DNA from: Gammaproteobacteria bacterium HGW-Gammaproteobacteria-3
Lineage (GTDB): Bacteria > Pseudomonadota > Gammaproteobacteria > Methylococcales > Methylomonadaceae
Assembly: GCA_002843155.1 (NCBI GenBank)
Contig: PGZD01000002.1
Location: 44,058 to 108,057, forward strand
Direction of reading: 5' to 3'
DNA length: 64,000 nt
Shown: piece by piece, positions 28,772 to 37,860 of the stretch
Position numbering within the stretch: position 1 is the first letter of the stretch
How the letters are laid out: each line of letters starts with the position of its first letter
Position numbers and translations under genes: made by a program
The notes under the pieces: model-generated
What the model was told of the DNA's origin: nothing
Databases searched by the model: none
The model's input: the letters and a program-made list of their open reading frames with translations, nothing else

Positions 28772-30189
28772 TCGCTTACCGGTTTGCCGCTGTTCTGATT
28801 TTTGAGATAGTGACGCGTCATCAGCGTAAAATCGCCGGGGTGAGTTGCCATGAATTCGCGTTGCCATAAACTGCCGTTGCGTTGTGTGGCAAGGCGCTGC
28901 CGGATAATGTCCAGATAATCTTCACTGTCACTCGTTGCAACCCCTAAGGATTTCAATCCGAGCCTTGCGCGTTGCAGTAATTCCGATTGTAACAGATTCA
29001 GCAAGGGCTGTTTGTGTCCATCAAACCAAATCACATTGGCGTTTAAACCATAACGCGCAGCCTGATAAAAGTTATCCCTGGCCTGGGCAAAAGGCAGGGG
29101 TATTTTATGCTGAGTCATCTCATCGCACAGATTCTTGGTGAGACCATAAAAAACCGCCGCGTTGGCAATGGTATCAAGTACGCTAGGGCCTGCTGCGGGA
29201 ACCCTGTGCTCGATGCGGATATGTGCGGTACCGTCTTCATCGAAACCGAGCAACGGCCGGTTCCAGCGCCAGATGGTGCCGTTGTGCAGCCTTAAATGCG
29301 CAAAAGCCGCATCGGCTGAATCCAGGTTTTCCGGCAGCAATACCGGAAAATGATCCAGATTTTCCTGAAAGCATTCCATAATCGATTTTCGGGCGTAATC
29401 GGAGCCAAAACTGACGCGTTTCAAAGGGCCTTGGGCGGCGTCGGCAAAGCCGCCGGTTTCGATGGCTTGCTCGAACAACGGAATTCTGGATTCATGCCAT
29501 AGTTGCTTGCCGAATAAAAAAGGCGTATTGGCGCACAATGCGGCCAACGGCGCGGAGGCGATAATAGCCGCATTATAATAACAATGCGCGATAGCCAGAG
29601 GTACTTGGGTATGAATCTGAAACGACGTAGTGGCCGATTCCAGCATCACGTCATCATGATCCATTTTAAGATGCTCCACGCCGTTGATATCCAGGTGGAT
29701 GGGTTTGCCGCGTGCCTGCAGAATCTGTTCATTCAAGGCACGGTAGCGGTTTAAATTCGACATGTTGCCGAGGTTGAGGTCGGTGGCTTGCAATGTCGGC
29801 AAGGAACCGGTCATCAGAATACGGCAGTTCAGGTTTTCAGCGTGGCTGTAGGCTTTGTCCCAGATCGATTGCAATTGTGTGTGCATGCGGCTGAAAACAT
29901 TGTCGTTCAGTGCTATCGGCGTGCTGTTGAATTCAATATTGAATTTTGCCAATTCCGCACAGGCCAAGGGATCTTTAAGCGTGGTCAGAAAGTGTTCATT
30001 GATCGGAGCCGCTTGCATGGCCGCATCGATCAGCCAGGCTTCAATTTCGAAACCGGCAACAGGCTGGCGCTCGGAACAGTTTTTGGTCGCAATCAACTGA
30101 CCGAGTGACCGGGTTTCCTGCTCCAGTTTACGGTAAAAATGCTCGAAAGCGTCGGCATCGAAATGCGCAAGAGATACTTCTTGTCCCAT
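28756..30189 (-). CDS. GCS2-type glutamate-cysteine ligase family protein
   Basis: This 477-residue carboxylate-amine ligase belongs to the glutamate-cysteine ligase 2 superfamily. Visible signs are GFEIEAWLID (active-site Glu pair), AKFNIEFNSTP, the DHDDVMLESATTSFQIHTQVP block and RIEHRVPAAGPSV. It could make gamma-glutamylcysteine, but members of this superfamily also ligate other amines, and the operon partner is a deacylase-like hydrolase rather than gshB. GAGG lies eight bases before the ATG. It is the first gene of an overlapping trio. Confidence 0.8.
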   Translation of the reverse strand: MGQEVSLAHFDADAFEHFYRKLEQETRSLGQLIATKNCSERQPVAGFEIEAWLIDAAMQAAPINEHFLTTLKDPLACAELAKFNIEFNSTPIALNDNVFSRMHTQLQSIWDKAYSHAENLNCRILMTGSLPTLQATDLNLGNMSNLNRYRALNEQILQARGKPIHLDINGVEHLKMDHDDVMLESATTSFQIHTQVPLAIAHCYYNAAIIASAPLAALCANTPFLFGKQLWHESRIPLFEQAIETGGFADAAQGPLKRVSFGSDYARKSIMECFQENLDHFPVLLPENLDSADAAFAHLRLHNGTIWRWNRPLLGFDEDGTAHIRIEHRVPAAGPSVLDTIANAAVFYGLTKNLCDEMTQHKIPLPFAQARDNFYQAARYGLNANVIWFDGHKQPLLNLLQSELLQRARLGLKSLGVATSDSEDYLDIIRQRLATQRNGSLWQREFMATHPGDFTLMTRHYLKNQNSGKPVSEWTIN

Positions 30190-30672
30190 GGTGTTACCTC
30201 AGACAACCAAGTTTCCATCTTAGTGGTATTGCAGCGCCGAGGTCAATGCTGTTATGTTTTAGCCATTCCCGGTTTGAGTGTTTTCGCGGCATTTCAGAGC
30301 ATGGCGTGTGCCTGTTTGACGTGTGCGTCGCAAACAGGTCTGGCCGACATCCTCACCTGCCGCATCCGCGCCCCTTTTCATTTTCAAATTGGGGCTTGCA
30401 GGTTATGCTTTCGGGCTTTAAGGAATTGCTTTGTGGTGAGACTATAGGCACTTTTTCTGGATCGGCGCCTTTTAACCCGCAAACATCCTGGCAGCCCCGC
30501 CTCACAACTTTATATCGCTGCCAAATTGGCCATTGTAGGTAAAAATTTGATACCTGGGCAGTAAAATGATTAAATATGGATAAGTCAAATCTGCTTCAGC
30601 TCTTTTGAAGTGGCTCATCTGAATATTCCCACGCTAAAAATCCCTGCTTTTCCCCCGGAGTTCATTTAATTC
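30190..30672. other. Divergent intergenic region with a long hairpin
   Basis: This 483-base gap separates the minus-strand ligase operon from the pyruvate carboxylase genes. A hairpin at 30311-30338 pairs CCTGTTTGACG with CGTC-GC-AAACAGG around TGTG with a two-base bulge; its function is unknown. TTGATA (30547-30552) and TTAAAT (30570-30575) are 17 bases apart and could be a promoter for the carboxylase genes. No credible gene is seen on either strand. Confidence 0.4.
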
Positions 30673-32091
30673 ATGTTACGTAAAATATTGATTGCCAATC
30701 GCGGTGAAATCGCAGTGCGCATCATTCGGGCGTGTACTGAAATGGGTATCCGTTCGGTCGCCGTCTATTCGGAAGCCGACCGTTTCGCCCTGCATGTCAA
30801 AAAAGCCGATGAAGCCTACTGTATCGGTAGTGAGCCGGTGGCGGGCTATCTGAATATTTATACGCTGGTCAATCTGGCGCTGGCCACCGGCTGCGATGCG
30901 GTGCATCCGGGCTACGGTTTTTTATCCGAAAATGCCCAATTTGCGCGTGCCTGCAAAGAGCGCGGTTTAATTTTTATCGGGCCCGAAGCCGATGTCATTT
31001 TTCGTATGGGCGATAAAACCGAAGCCAGAAAAGCTATGGTAGCGGCGGGTATTCCGGTTACACCGGGTACCGACGGTAACCTCTGCGACGTTGATGAGGC
31101 GGTAAGCGCTGCTGAAAAAATCGGTTACCCGGTTATGCTTAAAGCGACTTCCGGCGGTGGTGGCCGTGGTATACGGCGCTGCGATAATGTGCATGAGCTG
31201 CGCGGCAATTATGACCGGGTTATTTCGGAAGCGACAAAAGCTTTCGGCAGCGCCGCTGTGTTTCTGGAAAAATGTATTGTCAATCCACGCCATATCGAAG
31301 TGCAGGTTTTAGCCGACCGGTACGGCAACGCGATCCATTTGTACGAACGCGATTGCTCGATTCAACGCCGTAATCAAAAGTTGATCGAAATCGCGCCGTC
31401 GCCGCAACTCGACGAAGCACAGCGCCAGTATATCGGCGGCTTGGCTGTGATTGCCGCCAAGGCGGTCGGTTACACCAACGCCGGGACGGTCGAGTTTTTG
31501 CTCGATGATGGCGGGCGTTTTTACTTTATGGAAATGAATACCCGCGTACAGGTCGAACATACCATTACCGAAACGATAACCGGCGTGGACATTGTCGAAG
31601 AGCAGATTCGCATAGCGGCGGGCTTGCCGTTGCGGTTCAAGCAAGAGGAAATCATCCGGCGCGGTTTTGCCATTCAATTCCGCATCAATGCCGAAGACCC
31701 GCAAAACAGTTTCTTGCCCAGTTTCGGCCGTATTTCCCGTTATTACGCGCCCGGAGGACCCGGCGTTCGCACCGATACCGCGATTTATACCGGTTACGAA
31801 ATCCCACCGTTTTACGATTCCATGGTCGCCAAAGTCATCGTCAATGCCCTGACCTGGGAAGATGCCATACAGCGGGGTGAACGGGCGTTGAAAGATATGG
31901 GCTTGTTCGGCATTAAAACGACTATTCCTTACTATTTACAGATTCTGCGCCATCCCGAATTTCGCGCCGCCCGTTTCAATACCGGTTTTGTCGAAAATAA
32001 CCCCGATCTTGTCAATTATTCGAATAAACCCCGGCCTGAAGTATTGGCGAGCGTCATCGCAGCGGCGATGGCTTCCCATACCGGCTTGTAA
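30673..32091 (+). CDS. Pyruvate carboxylase subunit A (biotin carboxylase)
   Basis: This 472-residue ATP-grasp biotin carboxylase has KILIANRGEIAVRIIRAC at the N terminus, the glycine-rich ATP loop KATSGGGGRGIR, the catalytic EMNTRVQVEHTITE segment and the C-terminal cap. It could be AccC, but the gene directly after it encodes a carboxyltransferase-biotin carrier chain rather than an AccB, which marks a two-subunit pyruvate carboxylase (PycA/PycB) as in Pseudomonas and many methylotrophs. It would supply oxaloacetate. The gap to the next gene is 12 bases. Confidence 0.9.
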   Translation: MLRKILIANRGEIAVRIIRACTEMGIRSVAVYSEADRFALHVKKADEAYCIGSEPVAGYLNIYTLVNLALATGCDAVHPGYGFLSENAQFARACKERGLIFIGPEADVIFRMGDKTEARKAMVAAGIPVTPGTDGNLCDVDEAVSAAEKIGYPVMLKATSGGGGRGIRRCDNVHELRGNYDRVISEATKAFGSAAVFLEKCIVNPRHIEVQVLADRYGNAIHLYERDCSIQRRNQKLIEIAPSPQLDEAQRQYIGGLAVIAAKAVGYTNAGTVEFLLDDGGRFYFMEMNTRVQVEHTITETITGVDIVEEQIRIAAGLPLRFKQEEIIRRGFAIQFRINAEDPQNSFLPSFGRISRYYAPGGPGVRTDTAIYTGYEIPPFYDSMVAKVIVNALTWEDAIQRGERALKDMGLFGIKTTIPYYLQILRHPEFRAARFNTGFVENNPDLVNYSNKPRPEVLASVIAAAMASHTGL

Positions 32092-32103
32092 TAAGGAAAA
32101 CCC

Positions 32104-33930
32104 ATGCAAAAAGTTCACATTACCGATGTCATACTGCGTGATGCGCATCAATCGTTGATTGCCACCCGCTTGCGCACCGAAGATATGCTGCCGGCCTGCA
32201 CGATGTTGGATGATCTCGGCTATTGGTCGCTGGAATGTTGGGGCGGCGCGACGTTCGATGCCTGTTTGCGGTTTTTGAAGGAAGACCCGTGGCAACGCTT
32301 GAGTCAATTGCAAGCGGCCCTGCCCAAAACACCGCTGCAAATGTTGCTGCGCGGGCAGAACCTGCTCGGTTACCGGCATTATTCCGATGATGTCGTGCGC
32401 GCTTTTATCGGCAGGGCGGCGGCTAACGGCATTGATGTGTTCCGTATTTTCGATGCCCTCAACGATGTTCGCAATCTGAAAACCGCTATCGAAGCGACCA
32501 AAAATGAAGGTAAACACGCTCAAGGCACGCTTTGTTATACCACCAGCCCGGCTCATGACATCAACAGCTTTGTCGGATTAGCCAAAGAATTGGCTGAGTT
32601 GGGCTGTGATTCCATCGCCATCAAAGATATGGCGGGGCTGCTGACGCCGTTTGCCGCTTTTGAGCTGGTCAAGGCCTTACAAGACGCCGTCACCATACCT
32701 TTGCATTTACACACCCATGCCACCTCGGGACTGGCTGAAATGTGCCAGTTGAAAGCCATTGAAGCAGGCTGCCGCCATGTCGATACCGCGCTGTCGTCCT
32801 GGTCCGGCGGCACCAGCCACCCCGCCACCGAAGGGCTGGTCATGGCGTTGAAAGGCACGGACTATGATACCGGTCTCGATCTGGATAAATTACAGACGGT
32901 GAATGCTTATTTTGCCGAAGTCCGAAAAAAATACCGGCGTTTCGAAAGCGAATTTACCGGCGTCGATACCCGCGTGCATGTATTCCAGGTGCCGGGCGGC
33001 ATGATTTCCAATCTGGCCAATCAGTTGCGGGAAAGAAACGCGCTGGACCGGATTGACGAAGTCTATAAAGAGATACCCGCAGTACGCAAGGATTTAGGTT
33101 ATCCACCTTTGGTGACGCCCACTTCGCAGATCGTCGGCACCCAAGCGGTATTGAATGTGCTGACCGGCAAACGTTACGAAACCATTACCAATGAAGTCAA
33201 GCGCTATTTGCAAGGCGGTTACGGACAAGCGCCCGCGCCGGTCGATAGCGCCCTGCAAAAACGCGCCATAGGTTCCGAAGAACCCATGGATTGCCGTCCG
33301 GCGGATTTGCTCAAGCCGGAATTCGAGCATTTGCGCCGCGAAATCGGCCATCTTGCCCAAAATGATGAAGATGTGCTCAGTTATGCGATGTTCCCGGAAG
33401 TCGGCAAGCAGTTTCTGGAACAACGTTCAAACGACGCGTTGGTGCCGGAGCCTCTGGAATTGCTGACCGAAAACGGCGAAGGTGTGCGCAAGGCGGCGAC
33501 TGAATTCAATGTGGCGTTGCACGGAGAATCCTATCATGTGAAAGTCACCGGCGCCGGGCCGAAAAATCAGACACTGCGCCATTTTTATTTCATGGTTGAT
33601 GGTGTGCCGGAAGAAATTCTGGTCGAAACCCTGGATGAAATCGTACTCGACGGCGGCACTCAGGGCGCGGTCAAAAGCACGATAGCGAGCAAACGCCGAA
33701 GGCCCAGTGCTGAAGGCGATATTGCGGTCAGTATGCCGTGCAATATTCTTGAAGTCATGGTCAAGGTGGGACAGAAAGTTGTCGCCGGACAAGCCTTGCT
33801 GGTTACCGAAGCGATGAAAATGGAGACGGAAATCACCTCGCCTATAAGCGGCGTGGTCAAGGCCGTGCATGTGGTCAAGGGGGAACCTGCCAACCCGGAT
33901 GAAGTGTTGATCGAAATCGTCACCGAATAA
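32104..33930 (+). CDS. Pyruvate carboxylase subunit B (carboxyltransferase and biotin carrier)
   Basis: 608 residues. The N-terminal carboxyltransferase TIM barrel (ITDVILRDAHQSLIATRLRTEDM, CWGGATFDACLRFL, LHLHTHATSGLAE) is followed by a PYC/OADA connecting domain (to about 460) and a C-terminal biotinyl domain with EAMKMETEI, the biotin-bearing Lys at residue 572. The same architecture is used by oxaloacetate decarboxylase alpha. I prefer pyruvate carboxylase because a biotin carboxylase gene is next door and no membrane beta or gamma subunits are present. Confidence 0.9.
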   Translation: MQKVHITDVILRDAHQSLIATRLRTEDMLPACTMLDDLGYWSLECWGGATFDACLRFLKEDPWQRLSQLQAALPKTPLQMLLRGQNLLGYRHYSDDVVRAFIGRAAANGIDVFRIFDALNDVRNLKTAIEATKNEGKHAQGTLCYTTSPAHDINSFVGLAKELAELGCDSIAIKDMAGLLTPFAAFELVKALQDAVTIPLHLHTHATSGLAEMCQLKAIEAGCRHVDTALSSWSGGTSHPATEGLVMALKGTDYDTGLDLDKLQTVNAYFAEVRKKYRRFESEFTGVDTRVHVFQVPGGMISNLANQLRERNALDRIDEVYKEIPAVRKDLGYPPLVTPTSQIVGTQAVLNVLTGKRYETITNEVKRYLQGGYGQAPAPVDSALQKRAIGSEEPMDCRPADLLKPEFEHLRREIGHLAQNDEDVLSYAMFPEVGKQFLEQRSNDALVPEPLELLTENGEGVRKAATEFNVALHGESYHVKVTGAGPKNQTLRHFYFMVDGVPEEILVETLDEIVLDGGTQGAVKSTIASKRRRPSAEGDIAVSMPCNILEVMVKVGQKVVAGQALLVTEAMKMETEITSPISGVVKAVHVVKGEPANPDEVLIEIVTE

Positions 33931-33946
33931 AGAGTTATAGCTGTCC

Positions 33947-34942
33947 ATGAAGCCGATTGTTGCCGATGCCGCCGCCATCAGCGAGGCGGCCTTGTTATTA
34001 CGGCAAGGACGTCTGGTAGCCTTTCCGACCGAGACCGTTTACGGTTTGGGTGCGGACGCGTCCAATGACGGGGCGGTCAGGCGTATTTTCAGCGCCAAAG
34101 GGCGTCCTGCCGACCATCCCTTGATTGTACATATTCCGGCTGTCGAAGCTTTGGCCGACTGGGCGCAGGCTGTGCCCGAATCCGCTTCGCGTCTGGCCGC
34201 CGAGTTCTGGCCGGGGCCTTTGACACTGGTTCTGAAAAAAAAACCGAAGGTTTCAGCCGTCGTGACCGGCGGTCAGGATACGATCGCGCTGCGGATGCCC
34301 GACAACCCCGTGGCCTTGCGCTTGTTGCAAGCCTTTGGCGGCGGCATCGCGGCACCGTCGGCCAACCGTTTCAAGCACATCAGCCCGACCCGGGCCGCAC
34401 ATGTCGCGGCAGAGTTGGGTGCTTGCGTAGCTATGATTCTGGATGGCGGCCCCTGTCAAATCGGGCTTGAATCGACCATTATCGATTTGAGCGGTGCGCA
34501 GCCGATGCTGCTCAGGCCCGGGCAAATCAGCCGGACACAGATCGAGCGGGTATTAGGCATCGACGTGACGGTTATTTCGCTTTCCGAAGTGGCACATGCC
34601 GACAACAGCCGGGCGCCGGGTATGATGGCCGTACATTACGCGCCGGTGACAAAGGCCCTGTTGTGCGCCAGCGAACAGTTGCCGGATAAGGTTTTGGCCG
34701 AGACCTGCAAAAACCGTAAAGTCGGTGTTCTGGCTTATCGGCAAATACTCGCGCAAACGCCGTCTTGCCATGTCATCCCAATGCCGGCAGCCGCTAAGGA
34801 TTATGCGCAAGTATTGTACGCCGCCTTGCGCGAGCTCGATGCCATGCAATTGAATTGCATTTTAGTCGAACAGCCGCCTGACAGCGAAGACTGGCGGGCC
34901 ATCAATGACCGCTTGAGCAAAGCGACCCAACGATTTCAATGA
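33947..34942 (+). CDS. L-threonylcarbamoyladenylate synthase (Sua5 type)
   Basis: Makes threonylcarbamoyl-AMP, the precursor of t6A in ANN-decoding tRNAs. The N-terminal YrdC domain (about residues 10-200) shows [39 protein letters not shown] and [13 protein letters not shown]-terminal Sua5 domain (about 205-331) follows, so it is the long Sua5 form rather than TsaC. The catalytic steps are shared by both. It ends in an ATGA overlap with bioA. Confidence 0.93.
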   Translation: MKPIVADAAAISEAALLLRQGRLVAFPTETVYGLGADASNDGAVRRIFSAKGRPADHPLIVHIPAVEALADWAQAVPESASRLAAEFWPGPLTLVLKKKPKVSAVVTGGQDTIALRMPDNPVALRLLQAFGGGIAAPSANRFKHISPTRAAHVAAELGACVAMILDGGPCQIGLESTIIDLSGAQPMLLRPGQISRTQIERVLGIDVTVISLSEVAHADNSRAPGMMAVHYAPVTKALLCASEQLPDKVLAETCKNRKVGVLAYRQILAQTPSCHVIPMPAAAKDYAQVLYAALRELDAMQLNCILVEQPPDSEDWRAINDRLSKATQRFQ

Positions 34943-36237
34943 CGGTTTCGCCAAAAAACACGCAATTGTTGGCGCTGGATCGTCAACATATCTGGCATCC
35001 CTATACCTCCATCGCCGCACCCGCTCCGGTTTATCAAGTCGAATCGGCACACGGAGTCATGCTCAAGCTGGCCGACGGGCGCGAATTGATCGACGGCATG
35101 TCGTCCTGGTGGTCGGCGCTGCACGGCTATAATCATCCGCGTCTGAACCAGGCCGTACAAGAGCAACTGGCGAAAATGGCGCATGTCATGTTCGGTGGTT
35201 TGACCCATGCGCCCGCCATCGATCTGGTGCGGCGTTTACTCGAAATAACGCCGCCGGATCTGGATTCAGTATTTCTGAGTGATTCCGGTTCGGTCAGTGT
35301 CGAAGTCGCGCTGAAAATGGCGATTCAATATTGGCAGGCGCAGGGACTTAAAGATAAACGCCGGTTTCTGGCCTTGCAAGGCGGCTATCACGGCGATACC
35401 TTCGGCGCCATGTCGGTATGCGACCCGGTTACCGGCATGCACCATTTGTTCAGCGGCACACTGCCCCGGCAGTTTTTCGCGCCACGCCCGGCCTGCCGCT
35501 TCGGGACTTGCTGGAATCCGGACGACATTGCCGGTTTTGAACAGATCCTGGCCGAACATCACGGCGAGATTGCGGCGGTGATTCTCGAACCTATCGTGCA
35601 GGGCGCCGGCGGCTTGTGGTTTTATCATGCCGACTATCTGGCGGCGGCGCGCGCTTTGTGCGACCGTTACCGAGTGTTGCTGATAGCCGACGAAATCGCT
35701 ACCGGCTTCGGCCGTACCGGGCGCTTGTTTGCCTGCGAACACGCAGGAATTACCCCCGATATTTTGTGTCTGGGCAAGGCTTTGACCGGCGGTTACATGA
35801 CCCTGGCCGCGACCTTGACCACAGCCGAAATAGGGCATGTCATCTCGCGCGGCGAGGCAGGCTGTTTTATGCACGGGCCGACTTTCATGGGCAACCCGCT
35901 GGCTTGCCGAGTGGCTTCGGAAAGCATCGATATTTTGTTGGAGTCGGATTGGCATAGTGCCATAACCCTTATTGAAGCCGGGCTGAAGGCCGGTTTGGAA
36001 CTCTGCCGCACGCTGCCCGGCGTGGCCGATGTCAGGGTGTTGGGAGGAATTGGCGTAGTGGCGATGGCGGCGCCGCTCAATGTCGATAAAATCCAGCGGC
36101 GTCTGATCAATGCCGGAGTCTGGCTGCGACCGTTTGGTCGTCTGCTCTATACCATGCCGCCCTTTACTATCACCGGGGCGCAGTTGGGCCAATTGACCCG
36201 CGCCATTTATACTGCGCTCGCTGTTACAGGCGACTGA
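34939..36237 (+). CDS. bioA: Adenosylmethionine-8-amino-7-oxononanoate aminotransferase
   Basis: BioA is the PLP enzyme that makes 7,8-diaminopelargonate in biotin synthesis, using S-adenosylmethionine as amino donor. It starts with [17 protein letters not shown] and [16 protein letters not shown], has the PLP aspartate in [15 protein letters not shown] and the Schiff-base lysine in [11 protein letters not shown]. 432 residues, full length. Coupled by ATGA overlap to the Sua5 gene. Other bio genes are not in the window. Its proximity to a biotin-dependent carboxylase may be accidental. Confidence 0.95.
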   Translation: MTVSPKNTQLLALDRQHIWHPYTSIAAPAPVYQVESAHGVMLKLADGRELIDGMSSWWSALHGYNHPRLNQAVQEQLAKMAHVMFGGLTHAPAIDLVRRLLEITPPDLDSVFLSDSGSVSVEVALKMAIQYWQAQGLKDKRRFLALQGGYHGDTFGAMSVCDPVTGMHHLFSGTLPRQFFAPRPACRFGTCWNPDDIAGFEQILAEHHGEIAAVILEPIVQGAGGLWFYHADYLAAARALCDRYRVLLIADEIATGFGRTGRLFACEHAGITPDILCLGKALTGGYMTLAATLTTAEIGHVISRGEAGCFMHGPTFMGNPLACRVASESIDILLESDWHSAITLIEAGLKAGLELCRTLPGVADVRVLGGIGVVAMAAPLNVDKIQRRLINAGVWLRPFGRLLYTMPPFTITGAQLGQLTRAIYTALAVTGD

Positions 36238-36362
36238 CCCGGCTGCTACGGTAGGCCGGGCAAATTGTTCTGAGATCGGGTGATTGCCGCTATCCGGATT
36301 ATTCGGATGTAATGTTTTGCAGTCAACTCCGACGCATGTATTCCGGAAATCCTATACGAAAC

Positions 36363-36422
36363 TTAACCCAGCCTTAACATCAGCATAGGCCGTAGGCACA
36401 CCATTTGTTAAAGCTGGGTTAA
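36363..36422. repeat. 16-base inverted repeat upstream of coxM
   Basis: TTAACCCAGCCTTAAC (36363-36378) is matched in inverse orientation at 15 of 16 bases by GTTAAAGCTGGGTTAA (36407-36422), with 28 bases between. The repeat ends 70 bases before the coxM start and lies in the only intergenic gap before the cox genes, so it is a candidate operator pair for a dimeric regulator. It does not resemble the ModE site at 77-100. Confidence 0.55.
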
Positions 36423-36492
36423 ATTTAGAGCCACAGCCGAATTGGCCAAGCGGATTTTCAGTGCCGTTAACCCATAAGCCCGGAGCATAATC

Positions 36493-37359
36493 ATGATACC
36501 CAGCGAATTCGAATATCATGCGCCACACAGTGTGGCCGAAGCCATCACCTTACTTACACAGTACCCGGAAGAAGCCAGATTACTTGCAGGGGGGCACAGT
36601 CTCCTGCCAATGATGAAACTGCGTTTCGCGGAACCGGCGCATCTTATCGATATCAACGGCATCAAGGAATTAAAAGGCATCAGTGAACAGGGCAATGTCA
36701 TTCGCATCGGCGCCATGACCACCGAGAGCGAATTGATCGATTCTGCATTGCTGAACGAAAAATGCCCGTTGATTCCTGCCGTAGCCCGGCTGATTGCCGA
36801 TCCCCAGGTGCGCAATCGCGGCACTATCGGCGGTGATATTGTGCACGGTGATCCGGGCAACGATCATCCCGCCGTCATGTTGGCGCTGGATGCCCGCTTC
36901 ATACTGCAAGGCCCCGAGGGTGAGCGCACAGTGCCCGCCAATGGGTTTTTTCTGGGCACTTACAGCGTCGGCATGGCAGCAGACGAAATCCTGACTGCCA
37001 TCCTGGTGCCGGTATTTGCTTCTTCCACCGGCTACGGCTTCAACAAACTGAAACGTAAAACAGGTGATTTTGCCACGGCGGCCTCCAGCGTGGTGGTGCA
37101 ATTGCAGGGGGAAAGCTGCGCGGATATCCGTATTGCGCTGACCAATGCAGGACCCTGCGCGTTTCGGGCCGAAGCTGCGGAAGACTTGTTGAAAGGACAA
37201 GTCATTACCGATGCTCTCATCGAACAAGCGGCACAAAAAGTCATGGCGGCTTGTGAGCCGGATGAAGACCTGCGTGGCGATGCGGAATACAAAACACATA
37301 TGTCCGCCGAAATGGCGCGGCGTTCTATCCGCGATGCACTGACAAAAGCGAAGGGGTGA
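36493..37359 (+). CDS. coxM: Carbon monoxide dehydrogenase medium subunit (FAD)
   Basis: This 288-residue flavoprotein subunit of aerobic CO dehydrogenase carries both FAD-binding motifs in the CoxM form: [13 protein letters not shown] at about residues 32-44 and [17 protein letters not shown] at about 111-127. It passes electrons from the Fe-S subunit to quinone. GGAG lies eight bases before the ATG. The order coxM-coxS-coxL is that of form I clusters; form II usually has S-L-M. It is followed by coxS after five bases. Confidence 0.95.
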   Translation: MIPSEFEYHAPHSVAEAITLLTQYPEEARLLAGGHSLLPMMKLRFAEPAHLIDINGIKELKGISEQGNVIRIGAMTTESELIDSALLNEKCPLIPAVARLIADPQVRNRGTIGGDIVHGDPGNDHPAVMLALDARFILQGPEGERTVPANGFFLGTYSVGMAADEILTAILVPVFASSTGYGFNKLKRKTGDFATAASSVVVQLQGESCADIRIALTNAGPCAFRAEAAEDLLKGQVITDALIEQAAQKVMAACEPDEDLRGDAEYKTHMSAEMARRSIRDALTKAKG

Positions 37360-37364
37360 TCAGC

Positions 37365-37841
37365 ATGACAAAAAAACATATTTCATTTCAACTCAATGGC
37401 CGACCGGTTGATGCGCTGGTGGAGCCGCGTGAACTGCTGGTGCATGTAATCCGTGAACAACTCGGCCTGACCGGCACCCACATCGGTTGCGAAACGTCGC
37501 ATTGCGGCGCCTGCACAATCGATCTCAATGGCGATTCAGTCAAGGCGTGCACGGTTCTCGCCATGCAGGCCGATGGCGGTGATGTCATGACCGTGGAGGG
37601 CCTTGCCGACAATGGGGCACTGCATCCCTTGCAGGAAGCCTTCATGCAGGAGCATGGTTTGCAATGCGGTTTCTGTACCCCGGGTATGTTGATACGTGCC
37701 TATCGTTTTCTTAAGAAAAACCCGAATCCAAGTGATGAGGAAATTCGCACCGGGATGTCAGGCAATCTGTGCCGTTGTACAGGTTATCAAAATATCATCA
37801 AGGCCGTTAAAGCAGCGGCTGAAAAGATGCAATCGGCTTAA
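37365..37841 (+). CDS. coxS: Carbon monoxide dehydrogenase small subunit (2x 2Fe-2S)
   Basis: The 158-residue Fe-S subunit has a plant-type cluster bound by Cys42, 47, 50 and 62 ([14 protein letters not shown]) and a helical-domain cluster bound by Cys101, 104, 136 and 138 ([17 protein letters not shown]). It carries electrons from the molybdenum site to FAD in CoxM. The ATG at 37365 is preceded by AAGGGGTG. A GTG at 37356 overlapping coxM is an alternative that adds three residues. Confidence 0.95.
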   Translation: MTKKHISFQLNGRPVDALVEPRELLVHVIREQLGLTGTHIGCETSHCGACTIDLNGDSVKACTVLAMQADGGDVMTVEGLADNGALHPLQEAFMQEHGLQCGFCTPGMLIRAYRFLKKNPNPSDEEIRTGMSGNLCRCTGYQNIIKAVKAAAEKMQSA

Positions 37842-37860
37842 CTTGGGGGAGCGCACTACT

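Noticed and set aside
30673..33930. Oxaloacetate decarboxylase sodium pump
   Set aside because: A biotin carboxylase gene precedes the alpha-like chain and there are no membrane beta or gamma subunit genes.
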